From: Shinella sumterensis
GTDB lineage: Bacteria; Pseudomonadota; Alphaproteobacteria; Rhizobiales; Rhizobiaceae
DNA: 64,000 nucleotides
NCBI RefSeq assembly: GCF_004514425.2
Contig: NZ_MYFN02000003.1
Span: 310,001-374,000, forward strand
Direction: 5' to 3'
Position numbers and translations under genes: made by a program
The notes under the pieces: model-generated
Databases searched by the model: none
Seen by the model: the letters and a program-made list of their open reading frames with translations, nothing else
Told to the model about the DNA's origin: nothing
Part shown: piece after piece, positions 46,002 to 54,182 of the stretch
Layout of the letters: the number at the start of each line of letters is the position of its first letter
Position numbering within the stretch: the first letter of the stretch is position 1

Positions 46002-47147
46002 TCAGATGCACTCGATAAAGAGCCGCTTGGCAGCCTCGAGCGTGAGTTCCACCGGGTTGCCGCCCGCGGTGGGATCGACGATCGCCATCTCCGCCATTTC
46101 GTCGATACGGTCCGTGCCGACGCCGAGCGCCGAGAGCTTGTCGGGAACGCCGAGCTCCTCGCGCAGCCGGAGCACGTAGTCGAAGAAACCGTCGAAGCCG
46201 CCGGCAATGCCGAGATAGGCGGCGGCGCTGGCGATCTTCGCCTCGATGGCCGGGCGGTTGAAGGTCAGGACCGGCGGCATCACGACGGCATTCGTCATGC
46301 CATGATGCGTGTTGTAGATCGCGCCGACCGGATGCGACAGCGAGTGGATCGCGCCGAGCCCCTTCTGGAAGGCGACCGCACCCATGGCGGCGGCCGACAT
46401 CATATGGGCGCGCGCCTCGATATCGGTTCCGTCCTTGTAGGCGCGCGGCAGGTATTCCTTGACGAGACGCATGCCCTCCAGCGCGATGCCCTGGCTCATC
46501 GGGTGGTAGAACGGCGAGCTGTAGGCTTCCAGGCAATGGGCGAAGGCATCCATGCCGGTGCCGGCGGTGATGACCTTCGGCATGCCGACAGTCAGTTCCG
46601 GGTCGCAGATCGTCACGGACGGCAGGAACTTCGGGTGGAAGATCACCTTCTTGGTATGCGTCTCGGAATTGGTGATGACAGAGGCGCGGCCGACTTCCGA
46701 GCCGGTGCCGGCCGTCGTCGGCACGGCGACGATCGGCGCGATGCCGTCGGAATTGGCGCGCGTCCACCAGTCGCCGATATCCTCGAAGTCCCAGACGGGC
46801 CGCGTCTGGCCGGCCATGAAGGCGACGGCCTTGCCGAGGTCGAGGCCGGAGCCGCCGCCGAAGGCGACGACCCCGTCATGGCCGCCGTCCTTGAACGCCT
46901 TGACGCCGGCTTCGAGGTTCTTGTCGTTCGGGTTCGGATCGACCTCCGCGAACATCGCCCGGCCGAGGCCTGCGGCATCGAGAATGTCGAGCGCGCCCTG
47001 GGTGATCGCCATGGTCGAAAGACCGCGGTCGGTGATCAGCAGCGGTTTCTTCATGCCGACGGCCTTGCAATGGTCGGCCAGTTCCTTGATGCGCCCTGCC
47101 CCGAACTTGATGGCTGTCGGGTAGCTCCAGTTTGCGGTGATGGTCAT
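46002..47147 (-). CDS. Iron-containing alcohol dehydrogenase
   Basis: A 381-residue group III alcohol dehydrogenase. The nucleotide-binding GGGSGLDLGKA segment and the PTTAGTGSEVG block are typical. The metal site is intact: D and H in GMDAFAHCLEAY, H in GAIHSLSHPVGA, and H in YNTHHGMTNA. It would oxidise an alcohol to an aldehyde with NAD. It is the last gene of the operon, 5 bases after the aldehyde dehydrogenase. In this context the substrate may be a gamma-glutamylated amino alcohol (inference). Confidence 0.94.
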   Translation of the reverse strand: MTITANWSYPTAIKFGAGRIKELADHCKAVGMKKPLLITDRGLSTMAITQGALDILDAAGLGRAMFAEVDPNPNDKNLEAGVKAFKDGGHDGVVAFGGGSGLDLGKAVAFMAGQTRPVWDFEDIGDWWTRANSDGIAPIVAVPTTAGTGSEVGRASVITNSETHTKKVIFHPKFLPSVTICDPELTVGMPKVITAGTGMDAFAHCLEAYSSPFYHPMSQGIALEGMRLVKEYLPRAYKDGTDIEARAHMMSAAAMGAVAFQKGLGAIHSLSHPVGAIYNTHHGMTNAVVMPPVLTFNRPAIEAKIASAAAYLGIAGGFDGFFDYVLRLREELGVPDKLSALGVGTDRIDEMAEMAIVDPTAGGNPVELTLEAAKRLFIECI

Positions 47148-47152
47148 GCTGT

Positions 47153-48532
47153 TCAAGCTTTCCTGAAATGGTAGGATTTCGGGCGGGTCAGGTTGTGGAA
47201 GCCGATGACGGAGAGCGAGCCGCCGCGGCCCGTTTCCTTCACGCCCGTCCAGCACAGCGCCGGATCGAGATAATCGGCGCGGTTCTGGAACACCGTGCCG
47301 GTCTCCAGGTCGCGGGCGATGGCGGCGGCGCGCTCGCTGTCCTTCGTCCACAGCGAGACGGTGAGGCCGTATTTGCAGTCGTTCATCAGGGCGAGCGCTT
47401 CGGCGTCGCTCTTCACCTTCATGATGCCGACGGCCGGGCCGAACGTCTCTTCCGTCATGAATTCCATGGAGTGATCGACATCGACGAGGATCTGCGGGGC
47501 GACATAGGCGCCGCCGTCATCGGCCGGAAACAGCTTGGGATCGACCAGCGCCTTGGCGCCCCTGGAGACGGCGTCGGCGATCTGCGAACGCACGGTCGCG
47601 GCAAAGCGCTTGTGCGCCATCGGGCCGAGCGTCGTTTCCGGGTCCAAGGGGTTGCCGAGCTTGTAGTTGGAAACCCAGGCCACCGACTTCTCGACGAATT
47701 CGTCGTAGAGTGCCTCGTTCACATAGATGCGCTCGATGCCGCAGCAGCACTGCCCCGAATTGTAGGTCGCACCGTCCATCAGCGTATCGACGGCGGCGTC
47801 GAGATCAGCGTCCTCCATCACATAGCCCGGATCCTTGCCGCCGAGTTCGAGACCGACAGGCGTGAAGGTGCCGGCGGCGGCGCGCTCGATGGCGCGACCA
47901 CCTTCGACGGAGCCCGTGAAGTTCACGAAGTCGAAGGCGTTGCCGGATATCAGCGCCGAGGTCGTGTCATGGTCGAGGAACACGTTCTGGAAGACATCTT
48001 CCGGCACACCGGCCTCGTTGAAGGCGCGCACGAGGCGCTCGCCGACCAGCAGCGTCTGGGCGGCATGCTTGATGATGACGACATTGCCGGCCATCAGCGC
48101 CGGCGCGATCGTGTTGATCGCCGTCATGTAGGGATAGTTCCACGGCGCGATGACGAAGACGATGCCGTGCGGCTCGCGCTCGATGCGGCGCTCGAAGCGC
48201 TCGGAATTCTCGATGACGATCGGCGCCAGCGACGAGCCGGCGATCTCGGCCACATAGTTGGAGCGCTCGTTGAAACCCTTGAACTCGCCGCCGTAACGGA
48301 CCGGGCGGCCCATCTGCCAGGCGATCTCAGGCACGATCTCGTCGGCCATCTCGTTGACGCGGGCAACGCCCTTCAGCACGAGCTGAATACGTTCGTCGAG
48401 CGGGCGCTTCGCCCAGGCCTTCTGCGCCTTCTTCGCGCGGGCCACGGCCGCCTGTGCGCTTGCCAGCGGCATCGCCTCACGCTCGGCGTAAACCGAGCCG
48501 TCCACGGGGGATATGCATTTGATCACAGTCAT
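47153..48532 (-). CDS. NAD(P)-dependent aldehyde dehydrogenase
   Basis: A 459-residue ALDH. The segment APWNYPY is the cofactor-binding block, LELGGKDP holds the general base glutamate, and YNSGQCCCGIERIYV holds the catalytic cysteine (three in a row). EETFGPAVGIMKV follows as expected. It is shorter than PuuC-type enzymes and nearer to the succinate-semialdehyde group in length. It is 5 bases upstream of the alcohol dehydrogenase and 118 bases after the ligase gene. It likely oxidises the aldehyde that the dehydrogenase makes. Confidence 0.94.
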   Translation of the reverse strand: MTVIKCISPVDGSVYAEREAMPLASAQAAVARAKKAQKAWAKRPLDERIQLVLKGVARVNEMADEIVPEIAWQMGRPVRYGGEFKGFNERSNYVAEIAGSSLAPIVIENSERFERRIEREPHGIVFVIAPWNYPYMTAINTIAPALMAGNVVIIKHAAQTLLVGERLVRAFNEAGVPEDVFQNVFLDHDTTSALISGNAFDFVNFTGSVEGGRAIERAAAGTFTPVGLELGGKDPGYVMEDADLDAAVDTLMDGATYNSGQCCCGIERIYVNEALYDEFVEKSVAWVSNYKLGNPLDPETTLGPMAHKRFAATVRSQIADAVSRGAKALVDPKLFPADDGGAYVAPQILVDVDHSMEFMTEETFGPAVGIMKVKSDAEALALMNDCKYGLTVSLWTKDSERAAAIARDLETGTVFQNRADYLDPALCWTGVKETGRGGSLSVIGFHNLTRPKSYHFRKA

Positions 48533-48650
48533 GATCGATTTCCTGTTTCAGATATGAACTTTCCGCCGGACAATAGCCGATCCAGCCACGCGGCAAATAT
48601 CCCTGAAGGGCTATGCGCCGGGGCCGGTTCGGCCTTGACTGGCTTGAGCC

Positions 48651-50021
48651 TTACGCCCTCTCGAAGCCGCGCGCCACCTCCCAGTCGGTGATGCGGCGAT
48701 CGTACTCCTCCTGCTCCCATTCGGCCGCGCGGACATAGTGGTCGATGACCTCGTCGCCGAAAGCCTCGCGCAGCATGTTCGAGCCCTTCAGCACCGCGGT
48801 GGCCGCGCGCAGGGTCTTGGGGATCTCGCGAATGTCCTTGCCGCCATAGGCGTCGCCCTCGAAAGGCGCCTCCAGTTCCAGCTTCTGCTCGATGCCGGCA
48901 ATGCCGGCGGCGAGCAGCGCTGCCATCGCCAGATAGGGATTGAGGTCGGAACCGCCGACGCGGCACTCGATGCGGATGGCCTTCGTGCCCTCGCCGCACA
49001 GGCGATAGCCCGCCGTGCGGTTGTCCTTGCTCCAGATCGCCTTGGTCGGCGCGAAGGTGCCGGCGACGAAGCGCTTGTAGGAATTGATATAGGGCGCGAG
49101 GAAATAGGTGATCTCGCTGGCATGGGCGAGCAGCCCGGCGACATAGTTCCGCATGAGGTCAGACATGCCGTATTTGGCTTGCCCGTCGAAGAACTTCGCC
49201 TCCTTGCCGTCGAGGCTCCACAGCGACTGGTGGATATGTGAGGAGGAGCCGGCGGCGTTGTAGTTCCACTTGGCCAGGAACGTCACGGCCTTGCCGCGCT
49301 GCCAGGCGATTTCCTTGGTGGCGTTCTTGATGATCGAATGCCGGTCGGCCATCGTAAGCGCCTCGGCATAGCGCACGTTGATCTCCTCCTGACCGGCCGA
49401 GGCCTCGCCCTTGGAGTTCTCCACCGGAATGCCCGCACCCTGCAGGCCGTTGCGCAGCGCGCGCATCACATCCTCTTCCTTGGTGGTCTGGAAGATGTGG
49501 TAGTCCTCGTTGTAGCCGCTGACCGGCAGCAGATCGCGATAGCCGCTCTCGCGGGCATGGTCATAGGTCTGGTCGAACAGGAAGAATTCGAGCTCGCTTG
49601 CCATGAAGGCCTTGAGGCCCATCGCCTCCAGCCGCTTCACCTGCTTCTTGAGGATGGCGCGCGGCGAATGCGGCACTTCTTCATGGGTGTGGTGGTCGAG
49701 CACGTCGCACAGCACCATTGCCGTGCCCTCCAGCCAGGGCAGCTTGCGCAGCGTCGCAAGGTCCGGCTTCATCGTATAGTCGCCGTAACCCGCTTCCCAG
49801 CTGGTGGATTTGTAGCCCGAGACGGTTTCCATCTCCATGTCGGTCGCCAGCAGGTAGTTGCAGCTGTGCGTCTCCTCGTAAGCGCTGTCGACGAAGTACT
49901 GCGCGTGGAACCGCTTGCCCATCAGGCGCCCCTGCATGTCGACAAGGCAGGCGAGCACGGTGTCGATACGGCCCTCGGCCACATCCTTCTTGAGATCATC
50001 GAACGTGTAGGTCGTCGTCAT
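48651..50021 (-). CDS. Glutamine synthetase-like gamma-glutamyl ligase (PuuA/GlnA3-4 type)
   Basis: A 456-residue GS-fold enzyme. CLVDMQGRLMGKR is the N-terminal beta-grasp strand, SELEFFLF gives the first metal glutamates, and GQEEINVRYAEAL the next. SSSHIHQSLW replaces the usual GSGMHVHQS. TKAIRIECRVGGSDLNPYLA holds the glutamate-binding arginines. No adenylylation tyrosine loop of GSI is seen. Its setting among amine-type catabolic genes and a TRAP importer argues for gamma-glutamylation of an amine rather than ammonia assimilation. It starts 74 bases after dctP, beyond a stem-loop. Confidence 0.9.
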   Translation of the reverse strand: MTTTYTFDDLKKDVAEGRIDTVLACLVDMQGRLMGKRFHAQYFVDSAYEETHSCNYLLATDMEMETVSGYKSTSWEAGYGDYTMKPDLATLRKLPWLEGTAMVLCDVLDHHTHEEVPHSPRAILKKQVKRLEAMGLKAFMASELEFFLFDQTYDHARESGYRDLLPVSGYNEDYHIFQTTKEEDVMRALRNGLQGAGIPVENSKGEASAGQEEINVRYAEALTMADRHSIIKNATKEIAWQRGKAVTFLAKWNYNAAGSSSHIHQSLWSLDGKEAKFFDGQAKYGMSDLMRNYVAGLLAHASEITYFLAPYINSYKRFVAGTFAPTKAIWSKDNRTAGYRLCGEGTKAIRIECRVGGSDLNPYLAMAALLAAGIAGIEQKLELEAPFEGDAYGGKDIREIPKTLRAATAVLKGSNMLREAFGDEVIDHYVRAAEWEQEEYDRRITDWEVARGFERA

Positions 50022-50053
50022 GGGGCGGTCCTGCGGGGTTATGTCATGGTGAT

Positions 50054-50079
50054 GAACCGGGCCTTGGCAGGCCCGGTTC
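50054..50079 (-). other. Stem-loop between the TRAP binding protein gene and the ligase gene
   Basis: GAACCGGGCC / GGCCCGGTTC, a 10-bp perfect stem with a six-base loop, 16 bases after the binding protein stop. No T tract, so partial termination or 3' stabilisation of the dctP message is more likely than full stop. Confidence 0.7.
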
Positions 50080-50095
50080 GACAGCGTTGATATCA

Positions 50096-51151
50096 TCAGC
50101 CGTTGACGTAGGGCGGGCCGGCCTTGTTGATGATGGCGTTGTATTCCTCGAAGATCTTGACGACCTTGGCGGCCGTCTCGCCCTGTTCGGCGATTTCCTT
50201 CCAGAACACCTTCGCCGCGTCTTCGACGGCCTTCCACTCCGCGGCCGGGATGCTGGTGAGCTTGAGCTTGGTGCCCTCGGCACGCAGCTTCGCCTCGCCA
50301 CCCCAGTACCACTGGTCGCGGTAGTTGTTGCCAGCCTCGATGGCCGTCATGACCAGCTTCTTCAGGTGGTCGGGCAGTTCCGCCCACTTCTTCTCGTTGA
50401 CGAAGAACGAGCCGATCCACGCACCAGAGATGTTGTTCGTCAGGAAGTGGTCGGTCACGTCGGCCCAGCCGACCGTGTAGTCCTCGGTGATGCCCGACCA
50501 GGCCATGCCGTCGAGTTCGCCCGTCTGCACGGCGACCTGCGCATCCTCATAGGGAATGGTGACAGGCACGACGCCGAACTGCGTCAGGAAGCGGCCCGCG
50601 GTCGGGAAGGTGTAGAGACGCAGCCCCTCGAGATCCTTGAGCGAGGTGATCGCCTTCTTGGTGTTGAAGTGGCACGGGTCCTGGCCCGACGACGACAGCC
50701 AGACGACGCCGCCGACCTTTTCGTAGGACGACTTCCAGATATCGGCGAGGCCGTACTGCTTGAACAGCACGGGCACGTCGAGGATCTGCTTGGTGGCGAG
50801 CGGGAAGTAGCCGCCGAAGGTGGCGACATCCGCCGGCGATGCCATCGAATCGTCGTCGGAATGCACCGCGTCGATCGTACCGGCCTGGAGCGCGCGGAAA
50901 AGCTCGCCCGTCGGCACGATCTGGTCGGCGAAGTACAGTTCGATCTCCAGCTCGCCCTGCGCCGTCGCATTGATGGCGTCGATGATCGGCTTGGTGACGT
51001 GTTCGCCGAGTGCGGCGCCCGCATAGGTCTGGAAACGCCACTTGATGGCCGTCTGGGCCTTCACGACCGCAGGTGCCGCGAGCGTTGCGGCGCCGGCCGC
51101 ACCGATGGTGGCCGCGCCGGCACGCGTCAGAAATTGCCGTCTGTTTGTCAT
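50096..51151 (-). CDS. TRAP transporter substrate-binding protein (DctP family)
   Basis: A 351-residue periplasmic binding protein. The N-terminus NRRQFLTRAG is a twin-arginine-type signal with a hydrophobic stretch to about residue 30. The mature protein starts near AQTAIKWRFQTYAG, the form seen in TRAP proteins for keto acids and small organic molecules. The typical TGELDGMAW and DYTVGW segments lie in the middle. It gives the importer its specificity; the ligand is unknown. It is flanked by two stem-loops, which fits higher expression than its membrane partners. Confidence 0.92.
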   Translation of the reverse strand: MTNRRQFLTRAGAATIGAAGAATLAAPAVVKAQTAIKWRFQTYAGAALGEHVTKPIIDAINATAQGELEIELYFADQIVPTGELFRALQAGTIDAVHSDDDSMASPADVATFGGYFPLATKQILDVPVLFKQYGLADIWKSSYEKVGGVVWLSSSGQDPCHFNTKKAITSLKDLEGLRLYTFPTAGRFLTQFGVVPVTIPYEDAQVAVQTGELDGMAWSGITEDYTVGWADVTDHFLTNNISGAWIGSFFVNEKKWAELPDHLKKLVMTAIEAGNNYRDQWYWGGEAKLRAEGTKLKLTSIPAAEWKAVEDAAKVFWKEIAEQGETAAKVVKIFEEYNAIINKAGPPYVNG

Positions 51152-51258
51152 AGCTCTATCCCTCTGGTTCTACATCTTGGTTTTGCCGGAAACGGCCGTT
51201 CATTCCGGTCGGAAAATCATCGTTCTTCTATCGGCCTCGTCCAAAGTCCATCGAATGC

Positions 51259-51278
51259 CCGGCGGCTCCTACCGCCGG
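51259..51278 (-). other. Stem-loop between dctM and the binding protein gene
   Basis: CCGGCGG / CCGCCGG with a six-base loop, 9 bases beyond the dctM stop in the 135-base spacer. It has no T tract. It may lower read-through or protect the 5' part of the downstream message. Confidence 0.55.
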
Positions 51279-51286
51279 AAATCCGG

Positions 51287-52609
51287 TTATTTGCTGTAAT
51301 AGTTGTTCGGCAGCCACGTCGCGATCTCGGGGAAGACACCGATGATGATCAGGCTAGCGACCATGATGCCGACAAAAGGCCAGATCGATTTGTAGATGTC
51401 CCGCATGCCGATCTCGGGCGGCGCCATCGCCCGCATCATGAACAGGTTGTAGCCGAAGGGCGGGGTGATGTAGGCGATCTGGCAGGTGATCGTGTAGAGC
51501 ACGCCATACCAGACGAGATCGAAGCCCAGCTTCTGCACCAGCGGGATGTAGAGCGGCGCGACGATGACGAGCATCGCCGTATCGTCCAGAAACATCCCCA
51601 TGATCAGGAACGAAAGCTGCATCAGCACCAGCACCTGCCAGGGCTCCAAGCCGAGATCGCCGAGGAAGAAGCGCTCGATCGACTTCACCGCGCCCAGACC
51701 GTCGAACACGGCGCCGAAGCAGAGCGAAGCGATCAGGATCCACATGAACATGCAGGTGATGCCGAGCGTCTTCTGCAGCACGTCGTTCCACAGCCGGGCG
51801 CTGAGACGCCCGCGCCACCAGGCGACGAGCGCCGAGCAGATCGCGCCGACCGCCGAGCTTTCGACAAGGCTCGCGATCCCGCTGAGGAACAGCCACATCA
51901 TGAGCACGAATATGCCGAGCGGTACGATGCCCGCCGAGAGCAGCCGCACCTTCTCGCGGAACGGCACATTGCGCTCCGAGAGCGGCAACGCCGGACCGAG
52001 CGCCGGGTTCACGCGGCAGCGCACATAGACGTAGATCGCCATCAGCGCCGCCATCATCAGACCGGGCAGAAGGCCGGCAAGCCAGAGCTGGCCGACCGGA
52101 ACACGGGCGATCATGCCGTAGAGCACCAGCACCACGCTTGGCGGCAGCAGGATGCCCAACGTCGAGCCGCCCTGCACCACGCCCGTCATCATGACCTTGT
52201 CATAACCGCGACGCAGCAGTTCCGGCAGCGCGATGGTCGCGCCGATCGCCATGCCGGCGACGGAAAGGCCGTTCATGGCGGAGATGATGACCATGAGCCC
52301 GACGGTTCCGAGCGCCAGACCGCCATTGATCGGCCCCATCCAGACATGAATGGCCTTGTACATGTCCTCGGCGATGCCCGATTCCGAGAGCATGTAGCCC
52401 ATGAACACGAACATCGGCACCGTGAGCATCGGATACCATTTGACGAGCTTCATGGCGGACGAGAAGCCCATCTCGGAGCCGCCCTCACCCCACAGCAGGA
52501 AGGCGGCCACGACGCCGACGAAGCCGATCACGGCGAAGACGCGCTGCCCGGTGAGCAGCAGCACCATCATGCCGGCGAACATCGTGATTGCGATGAATTC
52601 ATAGCTCAT
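51287..52609 (-). CDS. TRAP transporter large permease (DctM)
   Basis: A 440-residue inner membrane protein with about 12 helices. GVVQGGSTLGILLPPSVVLVLYGMIA is the DctM signature, and PPFGYNLFMMRAMAPPEI near the end is typical. It forms the sodium-driven channel with DctQ. Its start overlaps the dctQ stop by ATGA. Confidence 0.95.
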   Translation of the reverse strand: MSYEFIAITMFAGMMVLLLTGQRVFAVIGFVGVVAAFLLWGEGGSEMGFSSAMKLVKWYPMLTVPMFVFMGYMLSESGIAEDMYKAIHVWMGPINGGLALGTVGLMVIISAMNGLSVAGMAIGATIALPELLRRGYDKVMMTGVVQGGSTLGILLPPSVVLVLYGMIARVPVGQLWLAGLLPGLMMAALMAIYVYVRCRVNPALGPALPLSERNVPFREKVRLLSAGIVPLGIFVLMMWLFLSGIASLVESSAVGAICSALVAWWRGRLSARLWNDVLQKTLGITCMFMWILIASLCFGAVFDGLGAVKSIERFFLGDLGLEPWQVLVLMQLSFLIMGMFLDDTAMLVIVAPLYIPLVQKLGFDLVWYGVLYTITCQIAYITPPFGYNLFMMRAMAPPEIGMRDIYKSIWPFVGIMVASLIIIGVFPEIATWLPNNYYSK

Positions 52610-53115
52610 GCGATGGGCCTTCCCCGCAATTCGGCGATATCCTTGAAGAGCGAGGAGAGCGACTGCGCGAGCATCATGAACACCCCGAAGGTCATGACGA
52701 TCTTGATCGGCGCCATGTAGGGCGCCCAGGCGGTGAAGCTCTTTTCGTTGAACTGAATGGCGTAGGTTGTGCTGGAGATGCCGCCATAGAGCATGAAGCC
52801 GAGGAAGACGATCAGCGCAACCGAGGTCACGATGTCGAAGATCGCCCGCTTGCGGGCCGACCAGGTGCCGTAGAACAGGTCCATGCGGACGTGGTCGCCG
52901 GTCTGCATGGCAAAGGCACCGCCCAGCATGTAATAGGCGGCCATGGTGAACTGCGCGGATTCGAGCGTCCAGTTCGCCGGCAGGCGGAAGGCCTTGGACA
53001 GCGACGAGTACAGGAGGATCGCAAACATCGCGAAGATCAGATACATCGCGAAAATGCCGACACGCCGGTTGAACGTGTCGACGAAGCGCACATAGCTCTT
53101 GATGACATCAGGCAT
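52606..53115 (-). CDS. TRAP transporter small permease (DctQ)
   Basis: A 169-residue membrane protein with four predicted helices. SAQFTMAAYYMLGGAFAMQTGDHVRMDLFY contains the DctQ-type pattern (…DHVRMD…). I chose the ATG at 53115 because a GGAGG ribosome site precedes it. Upstream in-frame ATGs at 53145 and 53160 lack one. It overlaps dctM by four bases and follows the amidohydrolase gene by 135 bases. Confidence 0.93.
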   Translation of the reverse strand: MPDVIKSYVRFVDTFNRRVGIFAMYLIFAMFAILLYSSLSKAFRLPANWTLESAQFTMAAYYMLGGAFAMQTGDHVRMDLFYGTWSARKRAIFDIVTSVALIVFLGFMLYGGISSTTYAIQFNEKSFTAWAPYMAPIKIVMTFGVFMMLAQSLSSLFKDIAELRGRPIA

Positions 53116-53250
53116 GGTTTCCGCCTCCGTCGGCAGCAACGGCATTTTCAGCCGGCCCATTCCTCAAATGCGAAAACGCAAGCATTCGCCTCGCCTCTCC
53201 AGTTCGTGTTCAGTTCCGTTTCCACGGGCCGTTCGTTCCCCGGTCTTTTT

Positions 53251-54012
53251 TTATTCTATTGCCGACAGGGCCGCGCCGAGCAGTCCCGCAAGATAGCCGG
53301 CCACGACCTTCTGGCCGGCTTCATTCTGAATGAGGTCGTTGCGGACCTCGATCATCACGTTGGGCAGGCCCTTGGACAGGCCGTGCTCGCGAAGCGTATG
53401 CGTCACGCCGTCCTCGGGGCCGTAAGGCTCGTTGCGGCGGATGGTATAGGGGCCGTCCGTGCCAGCGGCCGCCAGCATGGCATCGGCAAGGCGCGTATCG
53501 GCGTCGTGCAGGATGCCGATCTCGACATCGCGCGGCTTGCCGAAATAGACCGGCGTGAAACTGTGCATCGTCACGATGACGGGCGGCCTGCCCTCTGCGA
53601 TCCGCGTCTCCACGAGGCCGCGCAGCCGGTCGCGGAAGGGAATGTAGAGCGCCCGCGTGCGGGCATCGCGCGCCGCCTGGTCGAGTCCGGCATTGCCCGG
53701 CACATCGAAGACCTCGCTCTTTGCCGGCATGGCCGCCGGCGATTCCGGCGGGCGATTGCAATCGTAGGCGAGACGAGAGAAGCGCTGGAACAGCAGCGTG
53801 GCGTCGAGTTGCTCCGCCATCAGCCGCGAAACGGCGAGGGCGCCCGGATCCCAGGCGATATGGCTGGCAAGCGCCTCGGCGGAAAGGCCGAGCGTGCCGA
53901 GCGAGGCCGGCAATTGGCGCGATGCATGCTCGCACACCAGGATCACCGGGCCCTGCGCAACAGCATTCTCCAGGGCGACAGGGTCGCCCTCCTCTCCAGT
54001 CAGAATTCCCAT
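53251..54012 (-). CDS. N-formylglutamate amidohydrolase-family hydrolase
   Basis: A 253-residue zinc hydrolase of the FGase (PF05013) family, to which HutG belongs. VCEHASRQLP near the start, HIAWDPGALA, RLAYDCNRPP, and MHSFTPVYFG carry the usual histidine and acidic residues. It is the first gene of the operon, divergent from the RpiR regulator. In histidine breakdown the family removes formate from N-formylglutamate. Here, beside a gamma-glutamyl ligase, it could release glutamate from a glutamyl amide (inference). Confidence 0.88.
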   Translation of the reverse strand: MGILTGEEGDPVALENAVAQGPVILVCEHASRQLPASLGTLGLSAEALASHIAWDPGALAVSRLMAEQLDATLLFQRFSRLAYDCNRPPESPAAMPAKSEVFDVPGNAGLDQAARDARTRALYIPFRDRLRGLVETRIAEGRPPVIVTMHSFTPVYFGKPRDVEIGILHDADTRLADAMLAAAGTDGPYTIRRNEPYGPEDGVTHTLREHGLSKGLPNVMIEVRNDLIQNEAGQKVVAGYLAGLLGAALSAIE

Positions 54013-54045
54013 AGCCTGATCCCCTCGACCGGCTTTTTTCGTTGC

Positions 54046-54103
54046 TGAAAAGAATTCTTCACTAGACAGCCGCTGTCAACCGCCGCGTGAAGAAATCTCT
54101 TCA
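54046..54103. promoter_or_regulatory. Two related palindromes, candidate RpiR operators
   Basis: TGAAAAGAATTCTTCA (54046-54061) and TGAAGAAATCTCTTCA (54088-54103) share TGAA-A...TTCA dyads. Their centres lie 42 bases apart, four helical turns. They fill the 170-base divergent spacer between the amidohydrolase and regulator genes. RpiR-family dimers bind such dyads, so these likely control both directions. Confidence 0.6.
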
Positions 54104-54182
54104 AAAAAACATTTGACTCGCATTGTGACAGGGCGTTTTATCGTCGAAACCCCGGCGGAGACCGGGGCTGCAGGGGAAAAAT

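Noticed and set aside
48651-50021. Housekeeping glutamine synthetase (glnA)
   Set aside because: The sequence departs from GSI at the conserved GSGMHVHQS block and lacks the adenylylation loop. It sits in a catabolic operon without glnB.
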